Positions 9,017 through 18,972 of a DNA stretch of 64,000 bases are shown here, one piece after another. The notes below the pieces were generated by a model, which had not been told where the DNA came from, searched no databases, and saw only the letters and a program-made list of their open reading frames with translations. The DNA comes from Candidatus Jettenia caeni (GTDB taxonomy: Bacteria > Planctomycetota > Brocadiia > Brocadiales > Brocadiaceae): positions 1,148,868-1,212,867 of the forward strand of contig BAFH01000004.1 in the NCBI GenBank assembly GCA_000296795.1. Direction: 5' to 3'. Both the position numbers and the translations under genes were made by a program. Positions within the stretch are counted from its first letter, which is position 1. Each line of letters begins with the position of its first letter.

Positions 9017-11032
9017 ATGATAAATCATAGTAAAGTAAAAGAACTAGCTAATTTTATATGGAGCATAGCAGACCTGTTGCGCCATGATTATAAGCAGGCC
9101 GATTATGGCAAGGTTATTCTCCCCATGACGGTTCTCAGGCGTCTTGATTGTGTTCTGGAACCCACAAAGCAGAAGGTACTTGATTACCTGCCAAAAATTA
9201 AGTCAATGAACATCAAGAATGCCGAACCGGTTCTCAATAAAGTTGCTAGTTTCAATTTTCACAATATCAGCAAGTATACATTTAAAAAGCTTAAAGAAGA
9301 TCCTAACCATATCGCCGCTAATCTGAGAAATTTTATCAATGGCTTTTCGTCAAATGGCCGGGAGATTATTGAGTATTTCAGCTTCAATGACCACATAACC
9401 CGTCTTGATGAGGCAAATCTCCTCTTTCTTGTTGTAAGTCGCTTTTCTGAAGTAGACCTTCATCCCGATACCGTTGATAATACAACAATGGGTTATATCT
9501 TTGAGGAACTTATCAGGAAATTTTCCGAATTATCAAACGAAACAGCCGGAGAACACTTCACTCCACGCGAAGTCATCAGGTTGATGGTTAACGTCCTTTT
9601 TCTTGAAGATAGAAGGGCCTTGACAGCCAAAGGCATAGTTCGTACGATTTACGATCCGGCATGTGGGACGGGCGGTATGCTTTCTATTGCTGCTGATTAC
9701 TTGCAAGAATTAAATCCAGAATCTAAACCAGTAGTTTTTGGACAAGAAATCAATCCGGAATCGTATGCAATATGCAAATCCGATATGCTTATCAAGGGAC
9801 AGGAAGTCAGTAATATCAAGTTTGGAAATATTTTTACGATAGACGGGCTGGAGAATGAGAAATTCGATTACATGCTCTCCAATCCACCCTTTGGGGTAGA
9901 ATGGAAAAAGGTAGAAAAGGAAGTCCGCAAGGAGTATGAAACAAAGGGCTTTGCTGGACGATTTGGCGCCGGCCTTCCTCGTATCAGCGATGGTTCCTTC
10001 CTCTTCCTGCAACACATGATATCAAAGATGAAACCTACCAACGGTGGATCACGTATCGCCATCGTTTTTAATGGTTCACCACTATTCTCAGGAGGTGCGG
10101 GCAGCGGGGAAAGCGAAATCCGAAAATGGATTATCGAAAACGACATGATCGAGGCTATTATTGCCTTGCCTGACCAACTATTTTACAACACGGGTATTTT
10201 TACCTATGTATGGATTGTAACAAACAGAAAGACCAAACAGCGTAAGGGAAAAATACAACTCATCAATGCGGTCGATTTTTTCGTAAAGATGACCCGCAGT
10301 CTTGGGAACAAACGCAACGAGATCAGTGAGGATCAGATTGCGGAAATAACAAAGATTTACGGTGACTTTAAAGAAGACGAATACTGCAAGATTTTTGACA
10401 ATGGCGATTTCGGTTACTGGCGCATAACCGTTGAAAGACCGCTTCGCCTTAATTTTCAGGCATCTGAAGACCACATCGCGTTATTGGAAAACGAAACTGC
10501 CTTCCAGAATCTTGCAAAGTCAAATAAGAAAGGTGCTGCTGGGACAAAAGAGGCTGAGGAAGGCAGGAAGGAGCAGGAACGTATACGAGAGATTTTGAGA
10601 GAAATGGATGTAACAAAGATTTACAAAAACCGGGATGAGTTTGAGTCAGCGCTTGATGAGCAATTCAAGAAGGATGGATATGCCCTTACGGCGCCTATCA
10701 GAAAGTCCATTATGAACGCACTCTCCGAGCGTGACGGGACGACCGATATCTGTGTTGACAAAAAAGGCAATCCAGAACCTGATGCGCAATTGAGAGATTA
10801 TGAGAACGTCCCTCTGAAAGACGATATCCAGGCATATTTCAAACGAGAAGTATTGCCTCATGTGCCGGATGCATGGATTGATGAGAGCAAGACTATCAAG
10901 GGGTACGAAGTCAATTTCACGAAATATTTTTATAAATACAAACCCTTACGCAGTCTGGAAGAAATACGCAATGACATTTTAGCTCTTGAATCCGAAACCG
11001 ATGGTATGATTAAGGAAGTTATTCAACGATGA
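9017..11032 (+). CDS. hsdM: Type I restriction-modification system methyltransferase subunit
   Basis: The 671-residue protein has an N-terminal HsdM helical domain, then the N6-adenine methyltransferase core with the SAM-binding motif DPACGTGGML (about residue 215) and the catalytic NPPF motif (SNPPFGVEWKKVEKE, about 290). It is longer than the usual 500-550 residues owing to a C-terminal extension after about residue 490, containing a charged linker (AAGTKEAEEGRKEQERIREIL) and a YENVPLKDDIQAYFKREVLPHVPDAW block. That block is common in the larger HsdM group. It methylates adenine in the site chosen by HsdS and, with HsdR, forms the restriction complex. It overlaps hsdS by four bases (ATGA, 11029-11032). 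Confidence 0.95.
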   Translation: MINHSKVKELANFIWSIADLLRHDYKQADYGKVILPMTVLRRLDCVLEPTKQKVLDYLPKIKSMNIKNAEPVLNKVASFNFHNISKYTFKKLKEDPNHIAANLRNFINGFSSNGREIIEYFSFNDHITRLDEANLLFLVVSRFSEVDLHPDTVDNTTMGYIFEELIRKFSELSNETAGEHFTPREVIRLMVNVLFLEDRRALTAKGIVRTIYDPACGTGGMLSIAADYLQELNPESKPVVFGQEINPESYAICKSDMLIKGQEVSNIKFGNIFTIDGLENEKFDYMLSNPPFGVEWKKVEKEVRKEYETKGFAGRFGAGLPRISDGSFLFLQHMISKMKPTNGGSRIAIVFNGSPLFSGGAGSGESEIRKWIIENDMIEAIIALPDQLFYNTGIFTYVWIVTNRKTKQRKGKIQLINAVDFFVKMTRSLGNKRNEISEDQIAEITKIYGDFKEDEYCKIFDNGDFGYWRITVERPLRLNFQASEDHIALLENETAFQNLAKSNKKGAAGTKEAEEGRKEQERIREILREMDVTKIYKNRDEFESALDEQFKKDGYALTAPIRKSIMNALSERDGTTDICVDKKGNPEPDAQLRDYENVPLKDDIQAYFKREVLPHVPDAWIDESKTIKGYEVNFTKYFYKYKPLRSLEEIRNDILALESETDGMIKEVIQR

Positions 11033-12366
11033 AGCGATACGACAAATACAAACCATCCAAAATTCCTTGGATTGGCAATATACCGTGCCATTGGTATGTG
11101 AAGAAATTAAGGTTTATATCAGATGTTCAATTTAGCAATGTTGACAAGAAGATAGTAGAAGGAGAGCAGGAGATAAAATTATGTAACTATTTGGATGTCT
11201 ATAACAATGACTTTATTGGAAAGGACATTGATTTCATGATTTCAACTGCTTCCTTGGCAGAAATTGAGAAATTCCGACTAAAGGCAGGTGATGTTTTAGC
11301 AACAAAAGATTCAGAAGACCCTAATGATATCGGAGTTCCTGCTTTGGTTAAGGATGATTTTGAAGATGTGATTTGTGGATATCATTTGGCACAAATCAGG
11401 CCTTCGAAGACTGCCCTTTTAGGTATGTATCTTTTCAGGTTATTACAATCAGATATTATTAGACAGCATTTTGCTACTCAAGCCAATGGAATTACTCGTT
11501 TTGGTTTATCTGTCAGTTCTTTTAAAGATTTGCAAGTTCTTCTTCCATCCCTTCCCGAACAAACCGTCATTGCCCGCTACTTAGACAAAAAAACTGCCCA
11601 AATCGATGATCTTATTACCAAAAAGCAACGACTCATTGAGCTTTTGAAGGAAGAACGTGCGGCAATCATCAATCAAGTCGTTACCAAAGGAATCAATCCC
11701 CATGTGAAAATGAAGGATTCGAGGATTGAATGGTTGGGGAAAATTCCGGAGCATTGGGAGGTAAAAAGGCTAAAATATATAGCAGATATAAATAGTGAAT
11801 CTCTCCCTGAAAATACTAATTCTGATTATGAACTTGAATATATTGATATTGGGAATGTTACACTTGGTTCAATAATAAATAAGCCGGAAAGGATGTTATT
11901 TAAGAATGCTCCATCGCGTGCAAGACGAATTTCGAGAAAGGGTGACACGATTGTTTCTACGGTAAGAACTTACTTGAAAGCCATTACTTATATCGATATT
12001 GATAAGTCAAATTTAGTAGTATCTACTGGGTTTACAGTTGTACGACCAAGAGATACGCTTGAGAAAAAATTTATTTCGTATTTACTAACGAGTGAAGTTC
12101 TTGTTGAAACAGTATGTTCCTTATCTGTTGGTGTAAGTTATCCAGCAGTTAATGCTAGCGATATTGGTAATCTCTTGGTTTGGTATCCTAAAGATAAAAA
12201 TGAGCAATCAATAATTGTAAAGTATATCGAACAAGAAGCCTTCCGTATCAACCAAACTATCACAAAAATTCAACAAGAAATTAAGTTATTACAAGAATAC
12301 CGCACAGCCCTTATTTCTGAGGTGGTTACCGGTAAAATTGATGTTCGGGATGAGGTTGTAGCATGA
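11029..12366 (+). CDS. hsdS: Type I restriction-modification system specificity subunit
   Basis: The 445-residue protein has two target-recognition domains and two conserved helical spacers. TRD1 begins IPWIGNIPCHWYVKKLRF and TRD2 begins IEWLGKIPEHWEVKRLKY, an internal repeat typical of HsdS. The first spacer ends TAQIDDLITKKQRLIELLKEE and the second ends QQEIKLLQEYRTALISEVVTG. Each TRD reads one half of a bipartite DNA site; the site cannot be read from sequence. It is start-coupled to hsdM and stop-coupled to the AlbA_2 gene, each by a four-base ATGA overlap. Confidence 0.93.
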   Translation: MKRYDKYKPSKIPWIGNIPCHWYVKKLRFISDVQFSNVDKKIVEGEQEIKLCNYLDVYNNDFIGKDIDFMISTASLAEIEKFRLKAGDVLATKDSEDPNDIGVPALVKDDFEDVICGYHLAQIRPSKTALLGMYLFRLLQSDIIRQHFATQANGITRFGLSVSSFKDLQVLLPSLPEQTVIARYLDKKTAQIDDLITKKQRLIELLKEERAAIINQVVTKGINPHVKMKDSRIEWLGKIPEHWEVKRLKYIADINSESLPENTNSDYELEYIDIGNVTLGSIINKPERMLFKNAPSRARRISRKGDTIVSTVRTYLKAITYIDIDKSNLVVSTGFTVVRPRDTLEKKFISYLLTSEVLVETVCSLSVGVSYPAVNASDIGNLLVWYPKDKNEQSIIVKYIEQEAFRINQTITKIQQEIKLLQEYRTALISEVVTGKIDVRDEVVA

Positions 12367-13817
12367 ATCAAGAAGAACTTGTAAAACTTGTTGATGAATT
12401 GTACAACATGCCGAAAGAAACTGAATGGGTAGAATTTAAAGAGAACTACTATGATCCACAAGAAATTGGGGAATATATATCTGCTTTGTCAAATTCTGCC
12501 TGTCTCCATAACAAAAAACTTGGTTATCTTGTATTTGGTATTGAAAATGCGACACATAAAGTCAAAGGTACGATATTTAAGCCTCGTGAGAAAAAGATAG
12601 GAAATGAAGAGCTTGAAAGTTGGCTCGCTCACATGTTGAATCCCAGAATTGATTTTAAAATATTTGAGTTTACTTATCATGATCTGCCGTTGGTGCTATT
12701 CAGAATTGATCCTCCACATCATATACCTGTCAAATTCGGTGGAGAAGCCTTTATTAGAATTGGTTCATATAAAAAGAAACTCAAAGACTATCCTGAAAAG
12801 GAGCGTAAAATATGGCAAAGAACAAGCAGCAATGTTTTTGAAACTGAAATAGCTATAAAAGATCTTGATGCAGACACAGTCTTAAAATTACTGGATTATC
12901 AGGGCTATTTTATGCTTGTGAACATAGGTCTTCCTGCTAATAAGGACTCTATTCTTACAAAATTAAAGGAGGAAAAGTTAATTCAATCAACCGGTGGAAA
13001 GTATCATATTACTAATCTTGGTGGAATTCTTTTTGCAAGAAATCTGGCAGAGTTTGACAACCTTTCACGTAAAGTTGTCCGTGTTATAATTTATAAGGGA
13101 AAAGATAGGTATGAAACAATTAAGGAACAGCAAGGTGGCAAGGGTTATGCAATTGGATTTGAAGGTTTAATAAGCTTTATTAACGACAGGCTTTCTACAA
13201 ATGAAGAAATTGGAAAGGCTTTTCGTAAAGAGGTTAAAATATATCCAGAACTAGCTATACGTGAACTTGTGGCAAATGCACTTATTCATCAGGATTTTAG
13301 CATGACTGGAACAGGGCCCATGATTGAAATCTTTGCTGATAGAATCGAAATAAGTAATCCTGGACGTCCTCTTATCGATACCTTACGTTTTATTGATCAT
13401 GCGCCACAGTCGCGGAATGAAAAGCTCGCCTATTTTATGAGACGTATTAATATTTGTGAAGAGCGTGGAAGCGGTATAGATAAAGTTGTACAATCAGTTG
13501 AGGTTTATCAATTACCAGCGCCAAAATTCATAGCTGAAGAATCCTTTTTCCGCGCAATTCTTCTTTCTCCTAAAACATTACGCCAAATGGATAAAGATGA
13601 TAAAATAAGGGCATGTTATCAGCATTGCTCTTTGAAATATGTTTCAAATGATTTTATGACAAATCAGACTTTACGCCATCGCTTGAACGTAAATAATGAA
13701 AACTATCCTGTTATTTCAAGAATAATTGCAGATACCGCAAATGAAGGGTTAATAAAGGATTATGATCCTGAAAATAAATCGAGGAAATATGCAAAATATG
13801 TTCCATTTTGGGCATGA
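12363..13817 (+). CDS. AlbA_2/Schlafen-type ATP-binding protein embedded in the hsd operon
   Basis: The 484-residue protein starts with an AlbA_2 (Schlafen AlbA, DUF4325-type) putative nucleic-acid-binding domain: ETEWVEFKENYYDPQEIGEYISALSN, then KLGYLVFGIEN. A GHKL-like ATPase segment follows (PELAIRELVANALIHQDFS, about residues 296-314, then IEIFADRIEISNPGRP), as in RecG-like putative transcriptional regulators. The C-terminus resembles a winged-helix region. Proteins of this type recur inside type I restriction loci, but their task there is unresolved. The gene is translationally coupled to hsdS, which argues that it is part of this system rather than a passenger. A 178-base gap then precedes hsdR. 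Confidence 0.85.
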   Translation: MNQEELVKLVDELYNMPKETEWVEFKENYYDPQEIGEYISALSNSACLHNKKLGYLVFGIENATHKVKGTIFKPREKKIGNEELESWLAHMLNPRIDFKIFEFTYHDLPLVLFRIDPPHHIPVKFGGEAFIRIGSYKKKLKDYPEKERKIWQRTSSNVFETEIAIKDLDADTVLKLLDYQGYFMLVNIGLPANKDSILTKLKEEKLIQSTGGKYHITNLGGILFARNLAEFDNLSRKVVRVIIYKGKDRYETIKEQQGGKGYAIGFEGLISFINDRLSTNEEIGKAFRKEVKIYPELAIRELVANALIHQDFSMTGTGPMIEIFADRIEISNPGRPLIDTLRFIDHAPQSRNEKLAYFMRRINICEERGSGIDKVVQSVEVYQLPAPKFIAEESFFRAILLSPKTLRQMDKDDKIRACYQHCSLKYVSNDFMTNQTLRHRLNVNNENYPVISRIIADTANEGLIKDYDPENKSRKYAKYVPFWA

Positions 13818-13995
13818 TAAATAAATAACAACTATAGTTATAAGCAGATTCTTATGTAACGGTCATGTAACTGAGAGAGATTCGATTATGTATAACTTAT
13901 TTTATATCATGTAGTTGGTATTGTATGGCTTATGTAACTAAAACACAGGATTAATCCATTTTAAGGCAAATATTATACAAAAAAGAATATCATCA

Positions 13996-16983
13996 ATGGA
14001 ATACATAATTACCGAAAAGGCATTTGAGGAGAATATAGAAAAAAGCCTGCTTGAACATGGAGGTTATATTAAAGGCCACCCTGAGAATTTTGACCGTGAA
14101 CTTTCCTTAGATAAAGCTGCGATACTTAGCTTCTTCAAAGATACTCAGTCCGAATCATGGCAGAAGATTACCGAGGTGCATGGCAGTTTAGTTGAATCAA
14201 AGGTTATACAGCGTCTTTGCAAAGAACTTGAAACCCGTGGTATGCTCGATGTATTACGTCATGGCTTTGTTGATTACGGAGTGCGTTTTAAAATGGTCTT
14301 CTTTAAGCCAGCCAGTGGATTGAATCCAGAAACCGAACTACTTTACAATAAAAACAGGCTTATCGTTACCCGCCAGGTGCATTACAGTACCCAAAACGAG
14401 AATTCCATTGACATACTGCTCAGTCTCAATGGTCTGCCTGTGGCAACTATTGAATTGAAGAACCCGTTTACCGGACAAGATGTTATTGATGCAAAGAGAC
14501 AGTATGCGATGAATAGAGATCTCCGGGAATTGCTTTTCCAATTCAAGAAACGTGCGCTCGTACATTTTGTGGTTGATACTGATGAAGTATACATGACAAC
14601 GAGAATAGATGGTGAAAGTACACACTTTTTGCCTTTCAACAAGGGCTACAATAAGGGTGCGGGGAATCCACCCAACCCCAATGGGCACAGGACGTCGTAT
14701 TTATGGGAAGAAATCTTCAGGAAAGATAGCTGGATGGACATCATTGGCAATTTCCTACACGTGCAGGTTGAAGAAATAAAAATTGATGGCCGGATGATTA
14801 AGAAAGAGAAACTTATCTTTCCCCGTTATCATCAACTTGATGTGGTGAGAAAATTGGCAGGATTTGTGCGGTATCATGGGGCGGGCAAAAATTACCTTAT
14901 ACAGCATTCCGCAGGCAGTGGAAAGAGTAATTCAATTGCCTGGCTTGCATACCGCCTTGCAAGTCTTTATAATCAGGCCGACCAGCGCATCTTTGATTCG
15001 GTTATTGTCATTACCGATCGTCTTGTTCTCGATCGGCAATTGCAGGATACCATTTATCAATTCGAACATAAGATGGGCGTTGTGCAAAAGATCGACAAGA
15101 ACTCAACTCAACTTGCCAATTCCCTTTCTGCCGGTACCAACATAATCATTACAACCCTCCAAAAGTTCCCTTTTGTTATCGATAAAATTGGTAAATTACC
15201 AAAGCGGAATTATGCGGTTATTGTAGATGAGGCGCACAGCTCACATGGCGGTGAGACATCAAAAAAGATGAAAGATGTGCTGACGATTATTGATCTGAGT
15301 AAGGCTGTAAAAGAGGACTCTTTCCCATACGGAGAAGAGGGGGAAGATGAAGAAGATATGATTCGCAAATCCATGCAGGCCCGCGGAAAACAACCAAATC
15401 TCAGTTTCTTCGCCTTTACCGCTACACCGAAGCAGAAAACATTGGAGGTATTTGGTGAAATTGGTCCCGATGGGAAGCCGATGCCATTCCACCTCTATTC
15501 CATGCGCCAGGCTATAGAAGAAGGTTTTATCCTTGACGTCTTGGAAAACTACACAACATATAAAACATACTTCCGTTTGTCTAAAGCTATTGAGGACGAC
15601 CCGGATATTAATAAACGCAAGGCCAGCAGGGCTATTGCGCGTTTTCTTTCTCTGCATCCGCACAATCTTGCTCAAAAAACAGAAGTTATGATTGAACATT
15701 TTCGTCAGTGCACGATGAAGAAAATCGGCGGCAAGGCAAAGGCTATGGTTGTCACAGCATCACGGCCACATGTTATCCGATACCAGAATGAGTTTGACCG
15801 TTACATAAAAGAAAAAGGATATACCGATATAAAAACACTTGTGGCCTTTACACCATTTACCGATAGAGAAACAGGACTAAAATATACAGAATACGAGATG
15901 AATCGTTTTAGCGAGACTGAATTGCCAGAAAAATTTGCTACTGAAGAATATCAGCTTTTGATCGTTGCCGAAAAATATCAGACTGGCTTTGACCAACCTC
16001 TCCTTCACACCATGTATGTTGACAAAAAATTAGCAGGGGTTAAGGCGGTGCAAACACTATCCCGTCTTAATAGAATTTTTCCCGGCAAGGAAGATACCTT
16101 TGTGCTCGACTTTGCCAATGAAGAGCAGGAAATCATCGATGCATTCCAGCCTTACTATGAGCAAACAACTATGTCTTCCACAACTGATCCGAATAAACTG
16201 TATGATTTGAAAAACAAGCTGGATGGTTTTCAGATAATTTGGCAAAGCGCGGTTGATGGATTCTCTAAAGTCTTTTTTAAGTCTCGTAACCTAAAAAACC
16301 CAAAAGATCATGCAAGTTTGAACGCATTTCTTGATCCAGCCGTTGATCGGTATAATCATTTAAAAACCGAGGAGCAGAAAGAGGATTTTAAGCACACTCT
16401 TACGGTATTTGTGCGCCTCTATTCATTCCTGTCACAGATAATGCCCTTTGGGGATATTGAACTCGAAAAGTTCTATGCTTATTCAAGATTACTATTGAAC
16501 AAGCTTCCGAAAAGGGAAATCTCCGACAGGCTCAATCTCAACGATGAGGTGGCTTTGGAGTATTACCGGCTTCAGAAGATACGCGAGGGTAAAATTGCGC
16601 TTGAAAAAGATAAAGAAAGCCCACTTGAACCTATTAACGAGGCTGGGACAAAGAAAGAAAAGGATGAATACACAAAACTCTCCGAAATTATCGAGATACT
16701 TAATGAAAAATTCGGTACCAATTTTACCGAGGCGGACAGGTTCTTCTTCAATCAAATTGAGGAAGAACTGGTTGCCGATGAAAATTTGTCCCAGCAGGCA
16801 AAGAGCAACACAATGGGAAATTTCAAATATGGTTTTGAAGATGTTTTCCTGACAAAGCTCATTGAGAGGATGGATACAAACCAAGAGATTTTTGCAAAAA
16901 TAATGGATGATAAAGCTTTTGGGGATGTGGTCAAAGACTGGATGTTGAAAAAGGTTTATCAGAGGTTAACAGAGGCTGTTTGA
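13996..16983 (+). CDS. hsdR: Type I restriction enzyme endonuclease/translocase subunit
   Basis: The 995-residue protein has the nuclease domain with the PD-(D/E)xK-type segment LPVATIELKNPFTGQDV (about residues 148-164), then SF2 translocase motifs: Walker A QHSAGSGKSNSIAW (about 304-317), motif II VIVDEAHSSHGG (about 408-419), motif III FFAFTATPKQKTL, and motif VI QTLSRLNRIFPGKEDT. The C-terminal part after about residue 750 is the helical HsdM-contact region. It cleaves DNA after ATP-driven translocation when the site is unmodified. No frameshift or stop was seen, so the system looks functional. Confidence 0.95.
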   Translation: MEYIITEKAFEENIEKSLLEHGGYIKGHPENFDRELSLDKAAILSFFKDTQSESWQKITEVHGSLVESKVIQRLCKELETRGMLDVLRHGFVDYGVRFKMVFFKPASGLNPETELLYNKNRLIVTRQVHYSTQNENSIDILLSLNGLPVATIELKNPFTGQDVIDAKRQYAMNRDLRELLFQFKKRALVHFVVDTDEVYMTTRIDGESTHFLPFNKGYNKGAGNPPNPNGHRTSYLWEEIFRKDSWMDIIGNFLHVQVEEIKIDGRMIKKEKLIFPRYHQLDVVRKLAGFVRYHGAGKNYLIQHSAGSGKSNSIAWLAYRLASLYNQADQRIFDSVIVITDRLVLDRQLQDTIYQFEHKMGVVQKIDKNSTQLANSLSAGTNIIITTLQKFPFVIDKIGKLPKRNYAVIVDEAHSSHGGETSKKMKDVLTIIDLSKAVKEDSFPYGEEGEDEEDMIRKSMQARGKQPNLSFFAFTATPKQKTLEVFGEIGPDGKPMPFHLYSMRQAIEEGFILDVLENYTTYKTYFRLSKAIEDDPDINKRKASRAIARFLSLHPHNLAQKTEVMIEHFRQCTMKKIGGKAKAMVVTASRPHVIRYQNEFDRYIKEKGYTDIKTLVAFTPFTDRETGLKYTEYEMNRFSETELPEKFATEEYQLLIVAEKYQTGFDQPLLHTMYVDKKLAGVKAVQTLSRLNRIFPGKEDTFVLDFANEEQEIIDAFQPYYEQTTMSSTTDPNKLYDLKNKLDGFQIIWQSAVDGFSKVFFKSRNLKNPKDHASLNAFLDPAVDRYNHLKTEEQKEDFKHTLTVFVRLYSFLSQIMPFGDIELEKFYAYSRLLLNKLPKREISDRLNLNDEVALEYYRLQKIREGKIALEKDKESPLEPINEAGTKKEKDEYTKLSEIIEILNEKFGTNFTEADRFFFNQIEEELVADENLSQQAKSNTMGNFKYGFEDVFLTKLIERMDTNQEIFAKIMDDKAFGDVVKDWMLKKVYQRLTEAV

Positions 16984-17095
16984 TTTTGTGAATTACGCCA
17001 TTATGCTTTTGAAACTAGCTTTTTACATATAATTTGTTAAGGTCATACGGTGTATTTTACCAATTGAACCTTATGACTCAAAACATTTTGATATT

Positions 17096-17913
17096 ATGAA
17101 GATTATCTCATGTTTCAGGTCTGAAGAACTGGAAGCAATATCCAAGATTCTTGCTGACACAAACACTGGACTTACAGGAGCAGAAATTTATCATACATTG
17201 ACCAAATGCCAAATACAAGATGTGGATCCCATAAATACTAAATGGAAACGGTTATATAATGCCTTCATAGAAGAACAGAACAAAAAGCAATATGGAAATC
17301 ATGTAGTTGCTTTCATACACAAAGCAATGAATCCTGTGCAATATGTCCATTCTCCTACTTATTTTGAGGCAAAACGTCAAGAGTTAAACAAAGTGCTGGC
17401 ATTCTCCGGTCTGCAACTCGAGAAGATGGAAAATTAAGGCATGTTAACAGAGTTAGTACAATATCGGAAGCAGAGGAAAGAGCTGATAAGCTGAAGAAGA
17501 ATTTGGAAAATCGAGGTGTTCATCAAGATGTGCTCAAATTCTGTAAAGCAGAATTATTACAGGCTAATTACTTTCACGCAGTATTAGAAGCCACAAAAAG
17601 CGTTGCAAGCAAGGTAAGAAGCAAGTCTGGGTTAACATGCGATGGAGCCGAGTTAGCTACTTTAGCCTTTTCTTTGGGAAAGACAGGAAAACCAATTTTG
17701 GCAATCAATCAATTAATAACAGATACGGATGTTAGTGAGCAAAAGGGATTTATGAATCTTTTAATTGGCTTATTCGGTACATTTAGAAACCCTGTTGCAC
17801 ATGCAGAGAAGATATACTGGCTAATAAGCGAACAAGATGCACTTGATATTTTGAGCCTTGTTTCATTAGTACATAGAAAACTTGATATAGTTACAAAATT
17901 CCAACTTGCGTAA
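17096..17913 (+). pseudogene. TIGR02391 (Ymh)-family protein gene with a one-base frameshift
   Basis: The first frame (17096-17437) encodes an N-terminal part ending GLQLEKMEN. A one-base shift near 17425 turns this into LEKDGKLRHVNRVSTISEAEERADKLKKNL, which reads straight into the second part (from about 17503) ENRGVHQDVLKFCKAELLQ. That second part carries the family signature NYFHAVLEATKSVASKVR, GLFGTFRNPVAHA and EQDALDILSLVSLVHRKLD. The whole gives about 270 residues, the usual length of the family, which is often found beside restriction systems. Inserting a single G at GAAGATGG would restore the frame, so a sequencing error or a recent mutation are both possible. Function is unknown; the FRNPVAHA segment resembles HEPN-like folds. 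Confidence 0.8.
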
Positions 17914-17994
17914 CAACTTAAATGAAAAGGCTATTGAGAATATTAAGATTAACAAAATTTACATAATTAGCTTGATGTTTTGTGTATCCTAAAT

Positions 17995-18213
17995 TTAAGA
18001 GTTCTGATAAATAAGTGGATGGTACCGGGGTTCTGGTATTGGCTTTCCATGAGTACGCGATGCCTCAAGCCAAGCCTCTTTTACTCTTAAAACTTCTTGT
18101 AGTGCTTCTTCTTGTGTTGCACCAAAGGCAGAACAATGTTTTAAGTCGGGGATATCTGCAATATACCCTGCATCTTCTTCGCTGTAAAATATGTTAATAT
18201 GATAATCTCTCAT
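17995..18213 (-). CDS. hicB: HicB antitoxin
   Basis: The 72-residue protein starts MRDYHINIFYSEEDAGYIADIPD and continues with LKHCSAFGATQEEALQEVLRV, the partial RNase H-like fold of HicB antitoxins. It lacks a clear C-terminal helix-turn-helix, so repression may be weak or absent. In the module it sequesters the HicA ribonuclease. Its ATG overlaps the hicA stop by four bases (18210-18213), with hicA first in the operon. Confidence 0.88.
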   Translation of the reverse strand: MRDYHINIFYSEEDAGYIADIPDLKHCSAFGATQEEALQEVLRVKEAWLEASRTHGKPIPEPRYHPLIYQNS

Positions 18214-18467
18214 TCCATTTTATCCTCCATTTTTAGATTATACCGCTCAATAATACGTAATAATTGCTTTACCTGGTACGGTTTTGCCTGTCCTTTGACA
18301 TCTTGAAGGTTTATTAATTCTTGGACATCAGGATGTGTGTAAATATGATGACTACCGCTAACACGTGCTAACCGAAATCCAAATGCGTTTGCACACTCTG
18401 TTACTTCTGAAAATCGAATGTTTTTAGACCCAGAGAGTAGTTTTTGTAATAATTTATTCTTTTTCAT
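18210..18467 (-). CDS. hicA: HicA mRNA interferase toxin
   Basis: The 85-residue protein has the double-stranded RNA-binding-like fold of HicA, including GFRLARVSGSHHIYTHPD (about residues 30-47). The His in GSHH is the catalytic residue of the family. The C-terminal QVKQLLRIIERYNL helix follows. HicA cleaves mRNA to halt growth when free of HicB. It is slightly longer than typical HicA (55-80) because of an N-terminal extension, MKKNKLLQKLLSGSKNI. Confidence 0.87.
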   Translation of the reverse strand: MKKNKLLQKLLSGSKNIRFSEVTECANAFGFRLARVSGSHHIYTHPDVQELINLQDVKGQAKPYQVKQLLRIIERYNLKMEDKME

Positions 18468-18753
18468 AACTCAAGATAAATCTCATGCTCAGGTCATTCT
18501 TAATTATAAGCGGAATTCTATCATGTTGTATTGATTCTGTCAAATAGGCAATATTTATTATCGCAGCCGAAAAATATAGCTTCACAGGTTGGGTTAAGGA
18601 ACGAAACCCAAGAACTTCATAAGACACAGCAAATTTTGTATTGTTTAATGAATGTGAGGTTGTAAACAAAAACTTCGTTTTACCTTCAAAGGTACGATCT
18701 AAAACCTTCCCAAATTCTTCAAGCGTTCTTGATTCATCCGTTACTATACGGTA
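18454..18753 (-). other. Unrecognised partial coding frame upstream of hicA
   Basis: The minus strand is open for about 99 codons (reading RIVTDESRTLEEFGKVLDRT, then FLFTTSHSLNNTKFAVSYEV and SLTQPVKLYFSAA), with no ATG at its head, ending 14 bases inside the hicA start. The composition looks protein-like rather than random. It matches no family I recognise and may be the 3' part of a truncated gene. Confidence 0.3.
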
Positions 18754-18783
18754 TTATAAGACCACTCTGGAAGGATTTTATAA

Positions 18784-18954
18784 ATGATATTAAGCAATTC
18801 CAGAAGGAAAGCCATAAAGGTGAAAAACACCTTTGATGACGTACAATACCTTGCCCATGTAGACCTCATAGAGCTCAAGAAGACAAAAGAAGACAGAGAA
18901 AAAGCAACCCTAATCGTACAGTATGATAAAATACTTCTCGAAATTCCTATTTAA
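18784..18954 (+). CDS. Possible 56-residue small protein before the DUF433/DUF5615 pair
   Basis: An ATG-started frame reads MILSNSRRKAIKVKNTFDDV and ends LLEIPI, 18 bases before the DUF433 gene. No family is recognised and no Shine-Dalgarno sequence is evident. It may be the remnant of a third component or a neighbouring module. Confidence 0.25.
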   Translation: MILSNSRRKAIKVKNTFDDVQYLAHVDLIELKKTKEDREKATLIVQYDKILLEIPI

Positions 18955-18972
18955 GTTTAAGGAGATGTTACT

